From an uncultured Ruminococcus sp. (lineage in GTDB: Bacteria; Bacillota; Clostridia; Oscillospirales; Acutalibacteraceae): DNA of 10,362 bases. Shown piece after piece: positions 1 through 6,169 of the stretch (position 1 is the first letter of the stretch; every line of letters begins with the position of its first letter). The notes below the pieces were generated by a model. That model was not told the DNA's origin. It saw only the letters and a list, made by a program, of their open reading frames with translations, and searched no databases. The stretch lies in the NCBI GenBank assembly GCA_902803585.1, contig CADCQO010000204.1, forward strand, positions 1 to 10,362, read 5' to 3'. The position numbers and the translations under genes are program-made.

Positions 1-1251
1 CCTGCGGATAACGTAGTCGATGACCTCCTGCCGCCTGTCCTTGCAGAAATCCACGTCAAAATCAGGCATACTGACTCTTTCGGGATTCAGAAAGCGCTCA
101 AAGAGCAGATTGTACTTGATGGGGTCAATGCCGGTAATGCCGATACAGTACGCCGCCAGACTGCCCGCACCCGAACCGCGCCCCGCACCGACAGGAATAT
201 CATGGCTCTTTGCATAGGCAACATAATCATTGACAATCAGGTAATAGTCCACATACCCCATCGAAGCAATGACGCTGATTTCGTATGCAAGGCGTTCTTT
301 CAGTGCCTGAGGGGGATTTTCCCCGTAGAGGCGGTATAGTCCCCTGTAACATTGTTCACGGAAATATTCCGTATGGTCACGGTTATCCGGCACATCGAAA
401 CGGGGCAGTTTCAGCCTGCCGAATTCAAACGTCACCTCACAGCGTTCTGCAATGCGGGCGGTGTTGTCGATGGCTTCAGGGCAGTAGGAAAATAACGCCC
501 GCATTTCCTCCTCGCTTTTCAGATAGAATTCATCTGTCGGGAAACGCAGGGGATTTTCTTCGTTCAGTGTATGGTTCGTCTGGATACACAGCAGGATATT
601 CTGCAGACGGCTGTCCTCTCTGCGGAGATAGTGACAATCGTTGGTAGCAACGAGCGGAATGCCGCATTCCTTTGACAGCTGTATCAGCTGAGGGATCATG
701 CGTTTTTGTTCAGAGATGCCGTGATCCTGCAGTTCAAGGAAGAAATTGTTCTCCCCGAAAATTTTCTGATAGCGCAGTGCCGCGCGTTTAGCCTCCTGAT
801 AATCGCCCCTGAGCAGTGCCTTCGGAATTTCTCCCGCCAGACACGCAGAGAGAGCAATCAGTCCTTCGTGATGCGCCTCCAACTGTGCGAGGTCAACTCT
901 CGGCTTGCCGTAAAAGCCCTCCGTCCATGCCAGCGACACCAGTTTGATAAGATTCTGGTAACCGGTATTGTTTTCACACAGCAGTACTAAATGACGGCTT
1001 TCCCTGTCTGTTTCCGACACCTTGTCGAGGTGACTGCGGGGGGCAACATAGACCTCACAGCCGATAATGGGTTTAATGCCTTCTTTCTGAGCGGCTTTGT
1101 AGAAATCCACTGCACCATACATTGCACCGTGATCGGTAACAGCGACAGCGGACTGTCCCAGCGCCTTCACACGCCTGACCAGTTCATTGATGCGGCACAC
1201 ACCGTCCAGCAGACTGTATTCCGTATGTACATGAAGATGTGCAAACGACAT
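1..1251 (-). CDS. dnaE: DNA polymerase III subunit alpha (DnaE type), N-terminal 417 residues, cut by the left window edge
   Basis: Replicative DNA polymerase alpha subunit of the C family; it adds nucleotides at the replication fork in the cytoplasm. I translated it by hand: 417 codons are in the window with no stop, so the 3' part lies outside. The PHP domain starts at once (HLHVHTEYSLLDG, residues 5-17), which marks DnaE rather than PolC, where other domains precede PHP. The usual PHP metal-ligand positions look intact: H7, H9, D16, H41, E66, H87, C137, D205 and H207. The polymerase core follows, with GRGSGAGS at 357-364 and PDFDVDF at 396-402; D399 and D401 should be the first two catalytic aspartates (E. 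coli D401/D403 by family knowledge). The start is set by AAGGAGG at 1260-1266, 8 nt upstream of ATG. A promoter lies at 1282-1310. The identification is very secure. That it is the second, lagging-strand-type Firmicute polymerase alongside a PolC elsewhere is inference. Confidence 0.96.
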   Translation of the reverse strand, partial: MSFAHLHVHTEYSLLDGVCRINELVRRVKALGQSAVAVTDHGAMYGAVDFYKAAQKEGIKPIIGCEVYVAPRSHLDKVSETDRESRHLVLLCENNTGYQNLIKLVSLAWTEGFYGKPRVDLAQLEAHHEGLIALSACLAGEIPKALLRGDYQEAKRAALRYQKIFGENNFFLELQDHGISEQKRMIPQLIQLSKECGIPLVATNDCHYLRREDSRLQNILLCIQTNHTLNEENPLRFPTDEFYLKSEEEMRALFSYCPEAIDNTARIAERCEVTFEFGRLKLPRFDVPDNRDHTEYFREQCYRGLYRLYGENPPQALKERLAYEISVIASMGYVDYYLIVNDYVAYAKSHDIPVGAGRGSGAGSLAAYCIGITGIDPIKYNLLFERFLNPERVSMPDFDVDFCKDRRQEVIDYVIRR

Positions 1252-1270
1252 TTTCTCTCCCTCCTTTGTT

Positions 1271-1280
1271 GTGGTACCAC
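1271..1280. repeat. 10-bp perfect palindrome GTGGTACCAC at the predicted dnaE transcription start
   Basis: GTGGTACCAC reads the same on both strands and lies immediately downstream of the predicted dnaE -10 element, across the expected start point. Its position would suit an operator or an RNA hairpin at the extreme 5' end of the message. A 10-bp palindrome can occur by chance, so function is unproven. Confidence 0.35.
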
Positions 1281-1281
1281 T

Positions 1282-1310
1282 ATGATACTCCGTTTTCATT
1301 CTCCCGTAAA
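1282..1310 (-). promoter_or_regulatory. Predicted sigma-A promoter of dnaE
   Basis: Read on the minus strand, TTTACG (1305-1310) and TATCAT (1282-1287) are separated by exactly 17 bp. They match the consensus at 4/6 and 5/6 positions. The predicted transcript would start near 1275, about 25 nt ahead of the dnaE ATG. It gives dnaE a promoter of its own, 47 bp beyond the stop of the upstream methyltransferase gene. Confidence 0.6.
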
Positions 1311-1340
1311 TGGAAAATTTTACCCTTTTGAGGGGAGAAT
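1298..1340. repeat. Inverted repeat overlapping the dnaE -35 region
   Basis: ATTCTCCC (1298-1305) and its exact complement GGGAGAAT (1333-1340) flank a 27-bp spacer. The spacer contains a second, nested pair of arms, GTAAA and TTTAC. The left arm touches the -35 hexamer of the dnaE promoter. It may be an operator. It may alternatively act in RNA at the 3' end of the upstream methyltransferase message, where no ordinary terminator is visible. Confidence 0.35.
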
Positions 1341-1357
1341 TCTGCCGGAAATCCGGT

Positions 1358-2479
1358 TCAGTTTTTGAAATACATATGAAGCTGACACTTTATCATGCCG
1401 TTGTAGAGCTTGCGTCGTTTGTCAGAAGGTCTGCCGAAACTGATTTCAAAGCCGTCATCAGGGCTGATAATGCTGTAGCTCCAGCCCCTGCGGGGGACGA
1501 AATGCTGTCCCATGATTTTGTACAGTTCCCTTGCCTGCTCCATGTCCAGAAGGCGTTCACCGTAGGGCGGGTTCGTAATGACGGCGGCTCTTTCAAAATG
1601 GCTGTCAAAGTCCCGTATATCACGCTTTTCCACATGAATGCGCTTTTCCACGCCGGCTTTTCTGGCATTTTCGAGTGTCAGCGCCACCGCCTCGTCATCA
1701 ATATCATACCCGTATGCCTGAAACTCCGCATCGTGACGGATGCTGTCCAGCGCCCTTTCACGTTCCTCACGCCACACGGAGGCGGGAATCACGCTCCAGT
1801 TTTCTGCGGCAAAGCGTCTTTTGAATCCGGGCGCAATATTCAGCGCTTTGAGGGCGGATTCAATCAGAATCGTACCGGAACCGCAGAACGGGTCAATCAC
1901 CGTGCTGAACGGGCGCACCCTTGACAGTTCCGCCATTGCCGCCGCTAAGGTTTCCTTGATGGGTGCGGCGGCGGCGTTGGCACGATAGCCGCGCTTGTGC
2001 AGTCCTGCGCCCGATGTGTCAAGCATGATGCTGCACTGGTTCTTGATGATGAGAAATTCTATCTGATGCACAGCACCGCTTTCCTCCAGCCACGATGTAC
2101 CATAATGCCTGCCCAGCCGTGCGGCGGCAGATTTTTTGATGATTTTCTGACAGTCGGGTACACTGGTCAGTTTAGAATCGATGCTGTGTCCCTTGACGGG
2201 AAAGGCGTCCTTCTCCGTGATAAAGTCCTCCCAGCAGATTTTACTGACACCCTGAAACAGTTCCTCAAACGTATAGACAGGGAACATACCCAGCAGAATG
2301 CGGATTCTTTCGGCATAGCGTGAGCCGATATTGGCACGGGCAAGGGTGGAAAAATCGCCCTCAAACAAAACACGTCCGTTTTCAGCCCGCACATTTTGTA
2401 TGTCAAGCCGTTTCAGTTCATCGGCGCAAAGCCCCTCCAGCCCCATCAGACACGGGGCGGCAAATTGCAGATTGTTCAT
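1358..2479 (-). CDS. THUMP-domain class I SAM-dependent RNA methyltransferase (RlmL/YpsC-like, COG0116 type)
   Basis: A 373-residue enzyme predicted to methylate rRNA using S-adenosylmethionine; the family includes the N2-guanine methyltransferase module of E. coli RlmL and Firmicute YpsC. Residues about 1-155 form the N-terminal ferredoxin-like/THUMP RNA-binding part. GLHKRGYR at 159-166 is the typical linker before the catalytic Rossmann domain. The SAM-binding motif I is DPFCGSGT (196-203). An acidic patch at 259-263 (DIDDE) fits motif II, and the N-methyltransferase motif IV is NPPYGERL (303-310), where Asn-Pro-Pro-Tyr predicts attack on an exocyclic amino nitrogen. Length fits the single-domain Firmicute form, without the RlmK half of E. 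coli RlmL. AAGGAGG at 2489-2495 sits 9 nt upstream of the ATG. The gene has its own promoter at 2512-2540. The exact modified nucleotide cannot be read from sequence, so no symbol is given. Confidence 0.9.
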   Translation of the reverse strand: MNNLQFAAPCLMGLEGLCADELKRLDIQNVRAENGRVLFEGDFSTLARANIGSRYAERIRILLGMFPVYTFEELFQGVSKICWEDFITEKDAFPVKGHSIDSKLTSVPDCQKIIKKSAAARLGRHYGTSWLEESGAVHQIEFLIIKNQCSIMLDTSGAGLHKRGYRANAAAAPIKETLAAAMAELSRVRPFSTVIDPFCGSGTILIESALKALNIAPGFKRRFAAENWSVIPASVWREERERALDSIRHDAEFQAYGYDIDDEAVALTLENARKAGVEKRIHVEKRDIRDFDSHFERAAVITNPPYGERLLDMEQARELYKIMGQHFVPRRGWSYSIISPDDGFEISFGRPSDKRRKLYNGMIKCQLHMYFKN

Positions 2480-2511
2480 AAATAATAGCCTCCTTCAGCT
2501 GTTTTGCACTT

Positions 2512-2540
2512 ATTCTATCGTATTCCTGCCCAAAAAGCAA
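2512..2540 (-). promoter_or_regulatory. Predicted sigma-A promoter of the RNA methyltransferase gene
   Basis: On the minus strand, TTGCTT (2535-2540) and TAGAAT (2512-2517) are spaced by 17 bp; the -10 matches at 5/6 positions and the -35 at 3/6. The -35 directly abuts the T-tract of the rmuC terminator, so the two transcription units are packed end to end. Confidence 0.5.
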
Positions 2541-2541
2541 G

Positions 2542-2562
2542 AAAAACGGAGTGAACGCTCCG
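2542..2562 (-). terminator. Rho-independent terminator of rmuC
   Basis: In the minus-strand transcript, CGGAG (2558-2562) and CTCCG (2547-2551) can pair around a 6-nt loop and are followed by five T residues (2542-2546). It lies 23 bp past the rmuC stop codon. The stem is short but the position and T-run fit an intrinsic terminator. Confidence 0.7.
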
Positions 2563-2585
2563 CCTTTCCTGTGTCAGTGTATATT

Positions 2586-4181
2586 TTACTCCGCATCCAG
2601 CAGTTTTCTGGCGGTTTCGGGGTCAATTTTTTCAATACCGCTGAGTTTCTTTGTCATAACACGGGTGCGTCTGCCGACAAGAAGCTCCAGACTTTCCTCT
2701 GTTTTATGCAGTTTATCCTGTGTATCGGTGAGGGCTTTTTCAAACTTTTCAAACTCCGTCCGGACTGCGCCGAGAATATCCCAGACTTCACTGCTCCGCT
2801 TCTGGACAGCAAGCGTCTGGAAGCCCATTCTCAGGGAGTTCAGCATTGCCGCCATCGTAGAAGGCCCCGCCACATTGATTTTGTAGTTTTTTTGCAGATC
2901 CTCCACCAGACCGGCTGTGTTGACCACTTCCGCATACAGTCCTTCAAACGGGAGGAACATAATGGCAAACTGTGTTGTATAGGGCGGATAAACATACTTT
3001 TCGCTGATATCCTTCGCGCACTTTTTGATAGCCGCCGCCAGTTCCTTCTTTTCCGCCGCAATCATAGCAGGGTCACCCGCTTCATAAGCCTCCTGCAAAG
3101 CGGTAAAGCGGTCACCGTTGAATTTCGAGTCAATCGGCAGGTAAACGATTTTTCCGTCCTCCATGCCGGGCAGTCTGACCGCAAATTCCACATGGTTGCG
3201 GGATTTCGGTATTGTTGCGACATTTTCATCGTACTGGTCAGGCGTGAGGATTTCCTTGAGAATCGCTCCGAGCTGAATTTCACCGAGGATACCTCTTGTC
3301 TTGACGTTGGAAAGGACTTTTTTCAGGTCACCGACACCCTGCGCCACCGCCTGCATTTCGCCCAGTCCCCTGTAAACCTGTTCCAGACGCTCGCTGACAA
3401 GCCGGAACGACTCGTTCATTTTGTTTTCGAGTGTGGTCTGGAGTTTTTCGTCTACCGTTCCGCGTATCCTGTCAAGCTGTCTGGTGTTGTCGTCACGGAT
3501 ACCTTTCAGCTGTGTGTCGACAGCATTCCGGATACCCTGCAGTTTCGTTTCAAGACTGGTGTCAAGTGCCGCAAACCGCTGTTCAAGCTGTTTCATACTG
3601 CCGGTGACACTGGCATTGAGGGCGGTCATGTTGGTGCGGAGCTGTTCGTCCACCGTCCGGCGCACACTGTCAAGCTGTCTGGTGTTGTCCTCACGGATAC
3701 CTTTCAGCTGTGTGTCCACAGAATTCCGGATACCCTGCAGTTTTGTTTCGATGTTCGATTCCAGTGTAGCAAAACGCTGTTCAAGCTGGCGCAGATGGTT
3801 GGTCAGGTGTTCTGCCATTTCCTCCAGAGAGCGCTGTGCCGCATGGGACTGTGCAAGCTGTGACTGTCCGAGCGTTTTCATCTGTTCTTTCTGTCCTGCG
3901 AACAGGGTATTCAGCTGACGTGTCTGTTCCCCTGCCCAATGGCTCTGACTGCTCTGCACCTGTTCCCCCAGAGAGCGCATTCCCTCGCTGAGCGATCTGC
4001 TGAGTTCCTGACGAAGCTCTGCCTGCGCTTCACGGTTTTCTTTTCTGAGAGCGTCCATCTGCTGTAAAAGGTTTTTCAGTTCTCCGGACGGCAGACCCCC
4101 GCCGGAAGCCGGTTTCCGCACCAGCAGAATCACCAGCAGAACCAGACAAACCGTACTGACCGCCAACACCGCTATTTCCAT
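2586..4181 (-). CDS. rmuC: DNA recombination protein RmuC homologue with extended coiled coil
   Basis: A 531-residue member of the RmuC family, thought from E. coli genetics to limit inversion/recombination at short inverted repeats and to carry a PD-(D/E)XK nuclease-like core. Residues about 3-21 form one hydrophobic membrane segment, so the protein is probably anchored with the remainder cytoplasmic. Residues about 35-290 are a long coiled coil with a marked 11-residue periodicity over about 123-254. The RmuC domain follows at about 290-475, with TRGILGEIQLG (295-305) and the family signature LPIDSKF (348-354), where D351 and K353 are the candidate catalytic pair. The open frame extends to an upstream ATG at 4265, but I chose the ATG at 4181 because AGGAGGT (4189-4195) is 7 nt ahead and the membrane segment starts directly after it. 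The upstream ATG would also lie above the predicted promoter. It has its own promoter and terminator and appears monocistronic. Confidence 0.93.
   Translation of the reverse strand: MEIAVLAVSTVCLVLLVILLVRKPASGGGLPSGELKNLLQQMDALRKENREAQAELRQELSRSLSEGMRSLGEQVQSSQSHWAGEQTRQLNTLFAGQKEQMKTLGQSQLAQSHAAQRSLEEMAEHLTNHLRQLEQRFATLESNIETKLQGIRNSVDTQLKGIREDNTRQLDSVRRTVDEQLRTNMTALNASVTGSMKQLEQRFAALDTSLETKLQGIRNAVDTQLKGIRDDNTRQLDRIRGTVDEKLQTTLENKMNESFRLVSERLEQVYRGLGEMQAVAQGVGDLKKVLSNVKTRGILGEIQLGAILKEILTPDQYDENVATIPKSRNHVEFAVRLPGMEDGKIVYLPIDSKFNGDRFTALQEAYEAGDPAMIAAEKKELAAAIKKCAKDISEKYVYPPYTTQFAIMFLPFEGLYAEVVNTAGLVEDLQKNYKINVAGPSTMAAMLNSLRMGFQTLAVQKRSSEVWDILGAVRTEFEKFEKALTDTQDKLHKTEESLELLVGRRTRVMTKKLSGIEKIDPETARKLLDAE
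3438..3788 (-). repeat. 198-bp-period tandem duplication inside rmuC
   Basis: Segment 3636-3788 (RmuC residues 132-182) is repeated at 3438-3590 (residues 198-248). The two protein segments are identical at 39 of 51 positions by my count, and the central stretch of about 75 bp differs at only about four bases. The 66-residue offset equals six 11-residue coiled-coil units, so the duplication keeps the coil in register. Confidence 0.85.
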
Positions 4182-4217
4182 TTTTTTGACCTCCTGACAA
4201 TTTTTTGTTCTGTTTCC

Positions 4218-4246
4218 AGTATAACACAAGGAACGTGCTGATGCAA
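4218..4246 (-). promoter_or_regulatory. Predicted sigma-A promoter of rmuC
   Basis: On the minus strand, TTGCAT (4241-4246) and TATACT (4218-4223) are spaced by 17 bp; the -10 matches at 5/6 positions. Transcription would start near 4211, about 30 nt upstream of the chosen rmuC ATG. This supports the shorter RmuC start, since the longer open frame would begin above the promoter. Confidence 0.6.
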
Positions 4247-4263
4247 CACCGCCGCCGGCAGAC

Positions 4264-4299
4264 AAAAAACAGGCCGGACACCATCGGGTATCCGGTCTG
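4264..4299 (-). terminator. Strong rho-independent terminator of the ilvBNC operon
   Basis: In the minus-strand transcript, the arms at 4287-4299 and 4270-4282 form a 13-position stem with one mismatch and one G-U pair, closed by a CGAU tetraloop (4283-4286). A run of six T residues follows (4264-4269). It begins 42 bp after the ilvC stop codon and ends the ilv message before the rmuC promoter. Confidence 0.9.
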
Positions 4300-4341
4300 C
4301 TTATGTACCGACGTTCTGCACCGCCGGAAACAGTCAGGGGA

Positions 4342-5352
4342 TTAGTCAGCGTACTTATCCTCTGTCTTGCTCCATGCGTACATCTTGCGGATTTCCTTAC
4401 CTACCTGCTCCAGCTGATGTTCAGCCTCCAGTGCGCGCTTTGCGTTGAAGTGTGCACGACCGTTCTTGTTCTCAGCGATCCACTTGGAAGCGAATGTACC
4501 GTCCTGAATCTCAGCGAGAACCTTCTTCATCTCAGCCTTTGTAGCGTCTGTGATAATTCTCTTGCCTGTTTCGTAGTCACCGAATTCAGCGGTGTCAGAA
4601 ATAGAATATCTCATCATGGAGAAACCGCCTGCATAGATCAGGTCTACAATGAGCTTCATCTCATGGATACACTCAAAGTAAGCGTTCTCCGGTGCATAGC
4701 CGGCTTCTACGAGTGTTTCAAAGCCTGCCTTCATCAGAGCTGTTACACCGCCGCACAGTACAGCCTGCTCACCGAAGAGGTCTGTTTCTGTTTCGATGCG
4801 GAAAGTTGTTTCCATAACAGCGGCACGGGCAGCACCGATACCTGCACCGTAAGCCAGAGCTGTTTCAAGGCAGTGACCGCTTGCGTCCTGATATACAGCT
4901 ACCAGAGCGGGTGTACCCTTGCCCTCTACATACTCAGAACGTACTGTATGACCGGGAGCCTTCGGTGCAATCATGAATACGTCAACATTGGCAGGGGGAA
5001 CGATCTGCTTGAAATGGATATTGAAGCCGTGTGCAAATGCAATTGCCTTTCCTTCTGTGAGGTTCGGCTCGATGTCCTTCTTAAAGATGTCAGCCTGCTT
5101 TTCATCAGGTGTCAGAATCATGATGATGTCAGCCTTCTGGGTAGCTTCTGCGGTAGTGTATACCTCAAAGCCCTGCTCCTTGACATGGTCCCAGCGGCGG
5201 CTTCCCTTGTAAAGACCAACGATAACATTCACACCGCTGTCCCTGAGGTTCATAGCGTGAGCGTGTCCCTGACTGCCGTAACCGATGATAGCAACTGTCT
5301 TGCCCTTCAGTACGTTGATGTCACAATCTGCTTCGTAATAGATTTTTGGCAT
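4342..5352 (-). CDS. ilvC: Ketol-acid reductoisomerase (class I, probably NADP-dependent)
   Basis: Catalyses the second step of branched-chain amino acid synthesis: Mg-dependent alkyl migration and NAD(P)H reduction of acetolactate or acetohydroxybutyrate to dihydroxy acids. At 336 residues it is the short class I form. The nucleotide-binding loop GYGSQGHAHAMNLRDSG is at 24-40. The following specificity loop KGSRRW (49-54) carries Ser and Arg residues that fit binding the NADPH phosphate. The C-terminal knotted domain has D191, E195, E227, E231 and S252 at the expected metal and substrate positions (family knowledge: 190/194/226/230/251 in a well-studied class I enzyme). The start is set by GGAGG (5361-5365), 8 nt upstream of the ATG. 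It is the last gene of the ilv operon, 108 bp after ilvN, with no convincing promoter or terminator in that gap. Confidence 0.98.
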   Translation of the reverse strand: MPKIYYEADCDINVLKGKTVAIIGYGSQGHAHAMNLRDSGVNVIVGLYKGSRRWDHVKEQGFEVYTTAEATQKADIIMILTPDEKQADIFKKDIEPNLTEGKAIAFAHGFNIHFKQIVPPANVDVFMIAPKAPGHTVRSEYVEGKGTPALVAVYQDASGHCLETALAYGAGIGAARAAVMETTFRIETETDLFGEQAVLCGGVTALMKAGFETLVEAGYAPENAYFECIHEMKLIVDLIYAGGFSMMRYSISDTAEFGDYETGKRIITDATKAEMKKVLAEIQDGTFASKWIAENKNGRAHFNAKRALEAEHQLEQVGKEIRKMYAWSKTEDKYAD

Positions 5353-5460
5353 TTTCTTTTCCTCCGAATCAACTTTGTTTTGAAGATGTATATTTATGAA
5401 ATTCGGTAAACCGCCATGTTTTTTCTGCCTGCTGACGCTCTGCCGAACACCATACGAAAA

Positions 5461-5961
5461 TTAGTTTTTGCTGTTCCTTGCCACAGCGCTGTCTTTTTCA
5501 ATCGCCACCGTACCTGTACGGACGATTTCACGGATACCATAGGGCTTCAGAAGGTCGATAAGGGTTTCAAAGCGTTCCAGCGTATCGGCAAACTGGAGTG
5601 TCATGGTTGTCTGGGAAACATCTACAATGCGGGCCTCCATCAGTTCAGCGATCTTCATCACATCAAGACGCTGTCTGGCAGGACAGCTGACTTTTATCAG
5701 CGACAGTTCACGGCTGATGAATTCACCCTGCCGGAAGGTGCGCACCTTAATGACGGGGATAATCTTGTTGAGCTGTTTTTCCAGCTGTTCGATCACATAT
5801 TCATCACCGTCAGCTACAATCGTAATACGGGAAATATTGCTGTCCTCAGTAATGCCTACTGCCAGACTGTCAATATTGAAGCCCCTTCGTGAAAACAGTC
5901 CCGAAACCTTTGAAAGTACGCCGGCATGATTTTCTACCAGTACGGAAAGTGTGTATTTCAT
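5461..5961 (-). CDS. ilvN: Acetohydroxyacid synthase small (regulatory) subunit
   Basis: Regulatory partner of IlvB; it binds the large subunit, raises its activity and confers valine feedback inhibition. The 166-residue form matches the usual length. An N-terminal ACT domain spans about 2-75 and retains N11, G14 and N29, positions known from E. coli IlvH to affect valine binding, so feedback sensitivity is predicted. The C-terminal small-subunit domain covers about 80-158. I chose the ATG at 5961 because the family normally begins at this MKYTLSVLVENHAGVLSKV segment. However, no Shine-Dalgarno sequence precedes it, and the frame stays open upstream to 6198, inside ilvB. A longer protein of up to 245 residues, or a start at the in-frame ATG at 6015, cannot be excluded. 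It is also called ilvH in some genomes. Family assignment is secure; the start is not. Confidence 0.9.
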   Translation of the reverse strand: MKYTLSVLVENHAGVLSKVSGLFSRRGFNIDSLAVGITEDSNISRITIVADGDEYVIEQLEKQLNKIIPVIKVRTFRQGEFISRELSLIKVSCPARQRLDVMKIAELMEARIVDVSQTTMTLQFADTLERFETLIDLLKPYGIREIVRTGTVAIEKDSAVARNSKN

Positions 5962-6169
5962 TTTGCGTACCGTTACTGAAAACTCATAGAAAATTATCAA
6001 ACAACTTTGATGTTTCATGTCCCGCACGATTCCGGAAGCGGACTGATAGATATCTTTCAGCCTGCGGGCTTCTTTCAAAAGCTGTTTTTCACTTTTTCTA
6101 ATACTGCGTGTTTTCCGGTAACATACTCCTTTCTTGTTTTTGGTGTATTTCAAAAATACAAAAGTCCCC
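5962..6169 (-). other. ilvB-ilvN spacer, open in the ilvN frame
   Basis: This 208-bp gap is unusually long for two genes that are normally adjacent. It has no stop codon in the ilvN frame, so an in-phase extension rich in Lys, Arg, Glu and Leu (about residues 20-60 of the long open frame) could be translated. A strong Shine-Dalgarno-like AGAAAGGAG (about 6125-6133) is only 1 nt before an out-of-frame ATG at 6122-6124. That ATG opens an 8-codon peptide, MLPENTQY. A perfect hairpin of TGTATTT and AAATACA with a 3-nt loop lies near 6140-6157, without a T-run. A second weak hairpin pairs GTCCGC with GCGGGAC near 6018-6042. No known riboswitch or terminator is recognised. Confidence 0.4.

Noticed and set aside
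2331..3863. 510-codon open frame on the plus strand
   Set aside because: It lies antisense to rmuC, whose family motifs, ribosome binding site, promoter and terminator are clear; the plus-strand product resembles nothing and has no ribosome binding site. It is a codon-bias shadow.
4182..4265. 28-codon N-terminal extension of RmuC to an upstream ATG
   Set aside because: It would begin upstream of the predicted rmuC promoter, and the internal ATG has an AGGAGGT at ideal distance directly followed by the membrane segment.
4303..5409. 368-codon plus-strand open frame rich in Cys and Leu
   Set aside because: It is antisense to ilvC, which is unmistakable; the product has biased, implausible composition.
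5366..5460. Possible promoter or attenuator between ilvN and ilvC
   Set aside because: AT-rich TATACA/CATAAA hexamers occur but no -35 lies at 16-18 bp, and no terminator-type hairpin with a T-run is present. Read-through from the ilvB promoter is simpler.
6122..6146. 8-codon leader-like peptide MLPENTQY in the ilvB-ilvN gap
   Set aside because: It is not rich in Leu, Ile or Val as a BCAA attenuator peptide would be, and its Shine-Dalgarno is only 1 nt from the ATG.
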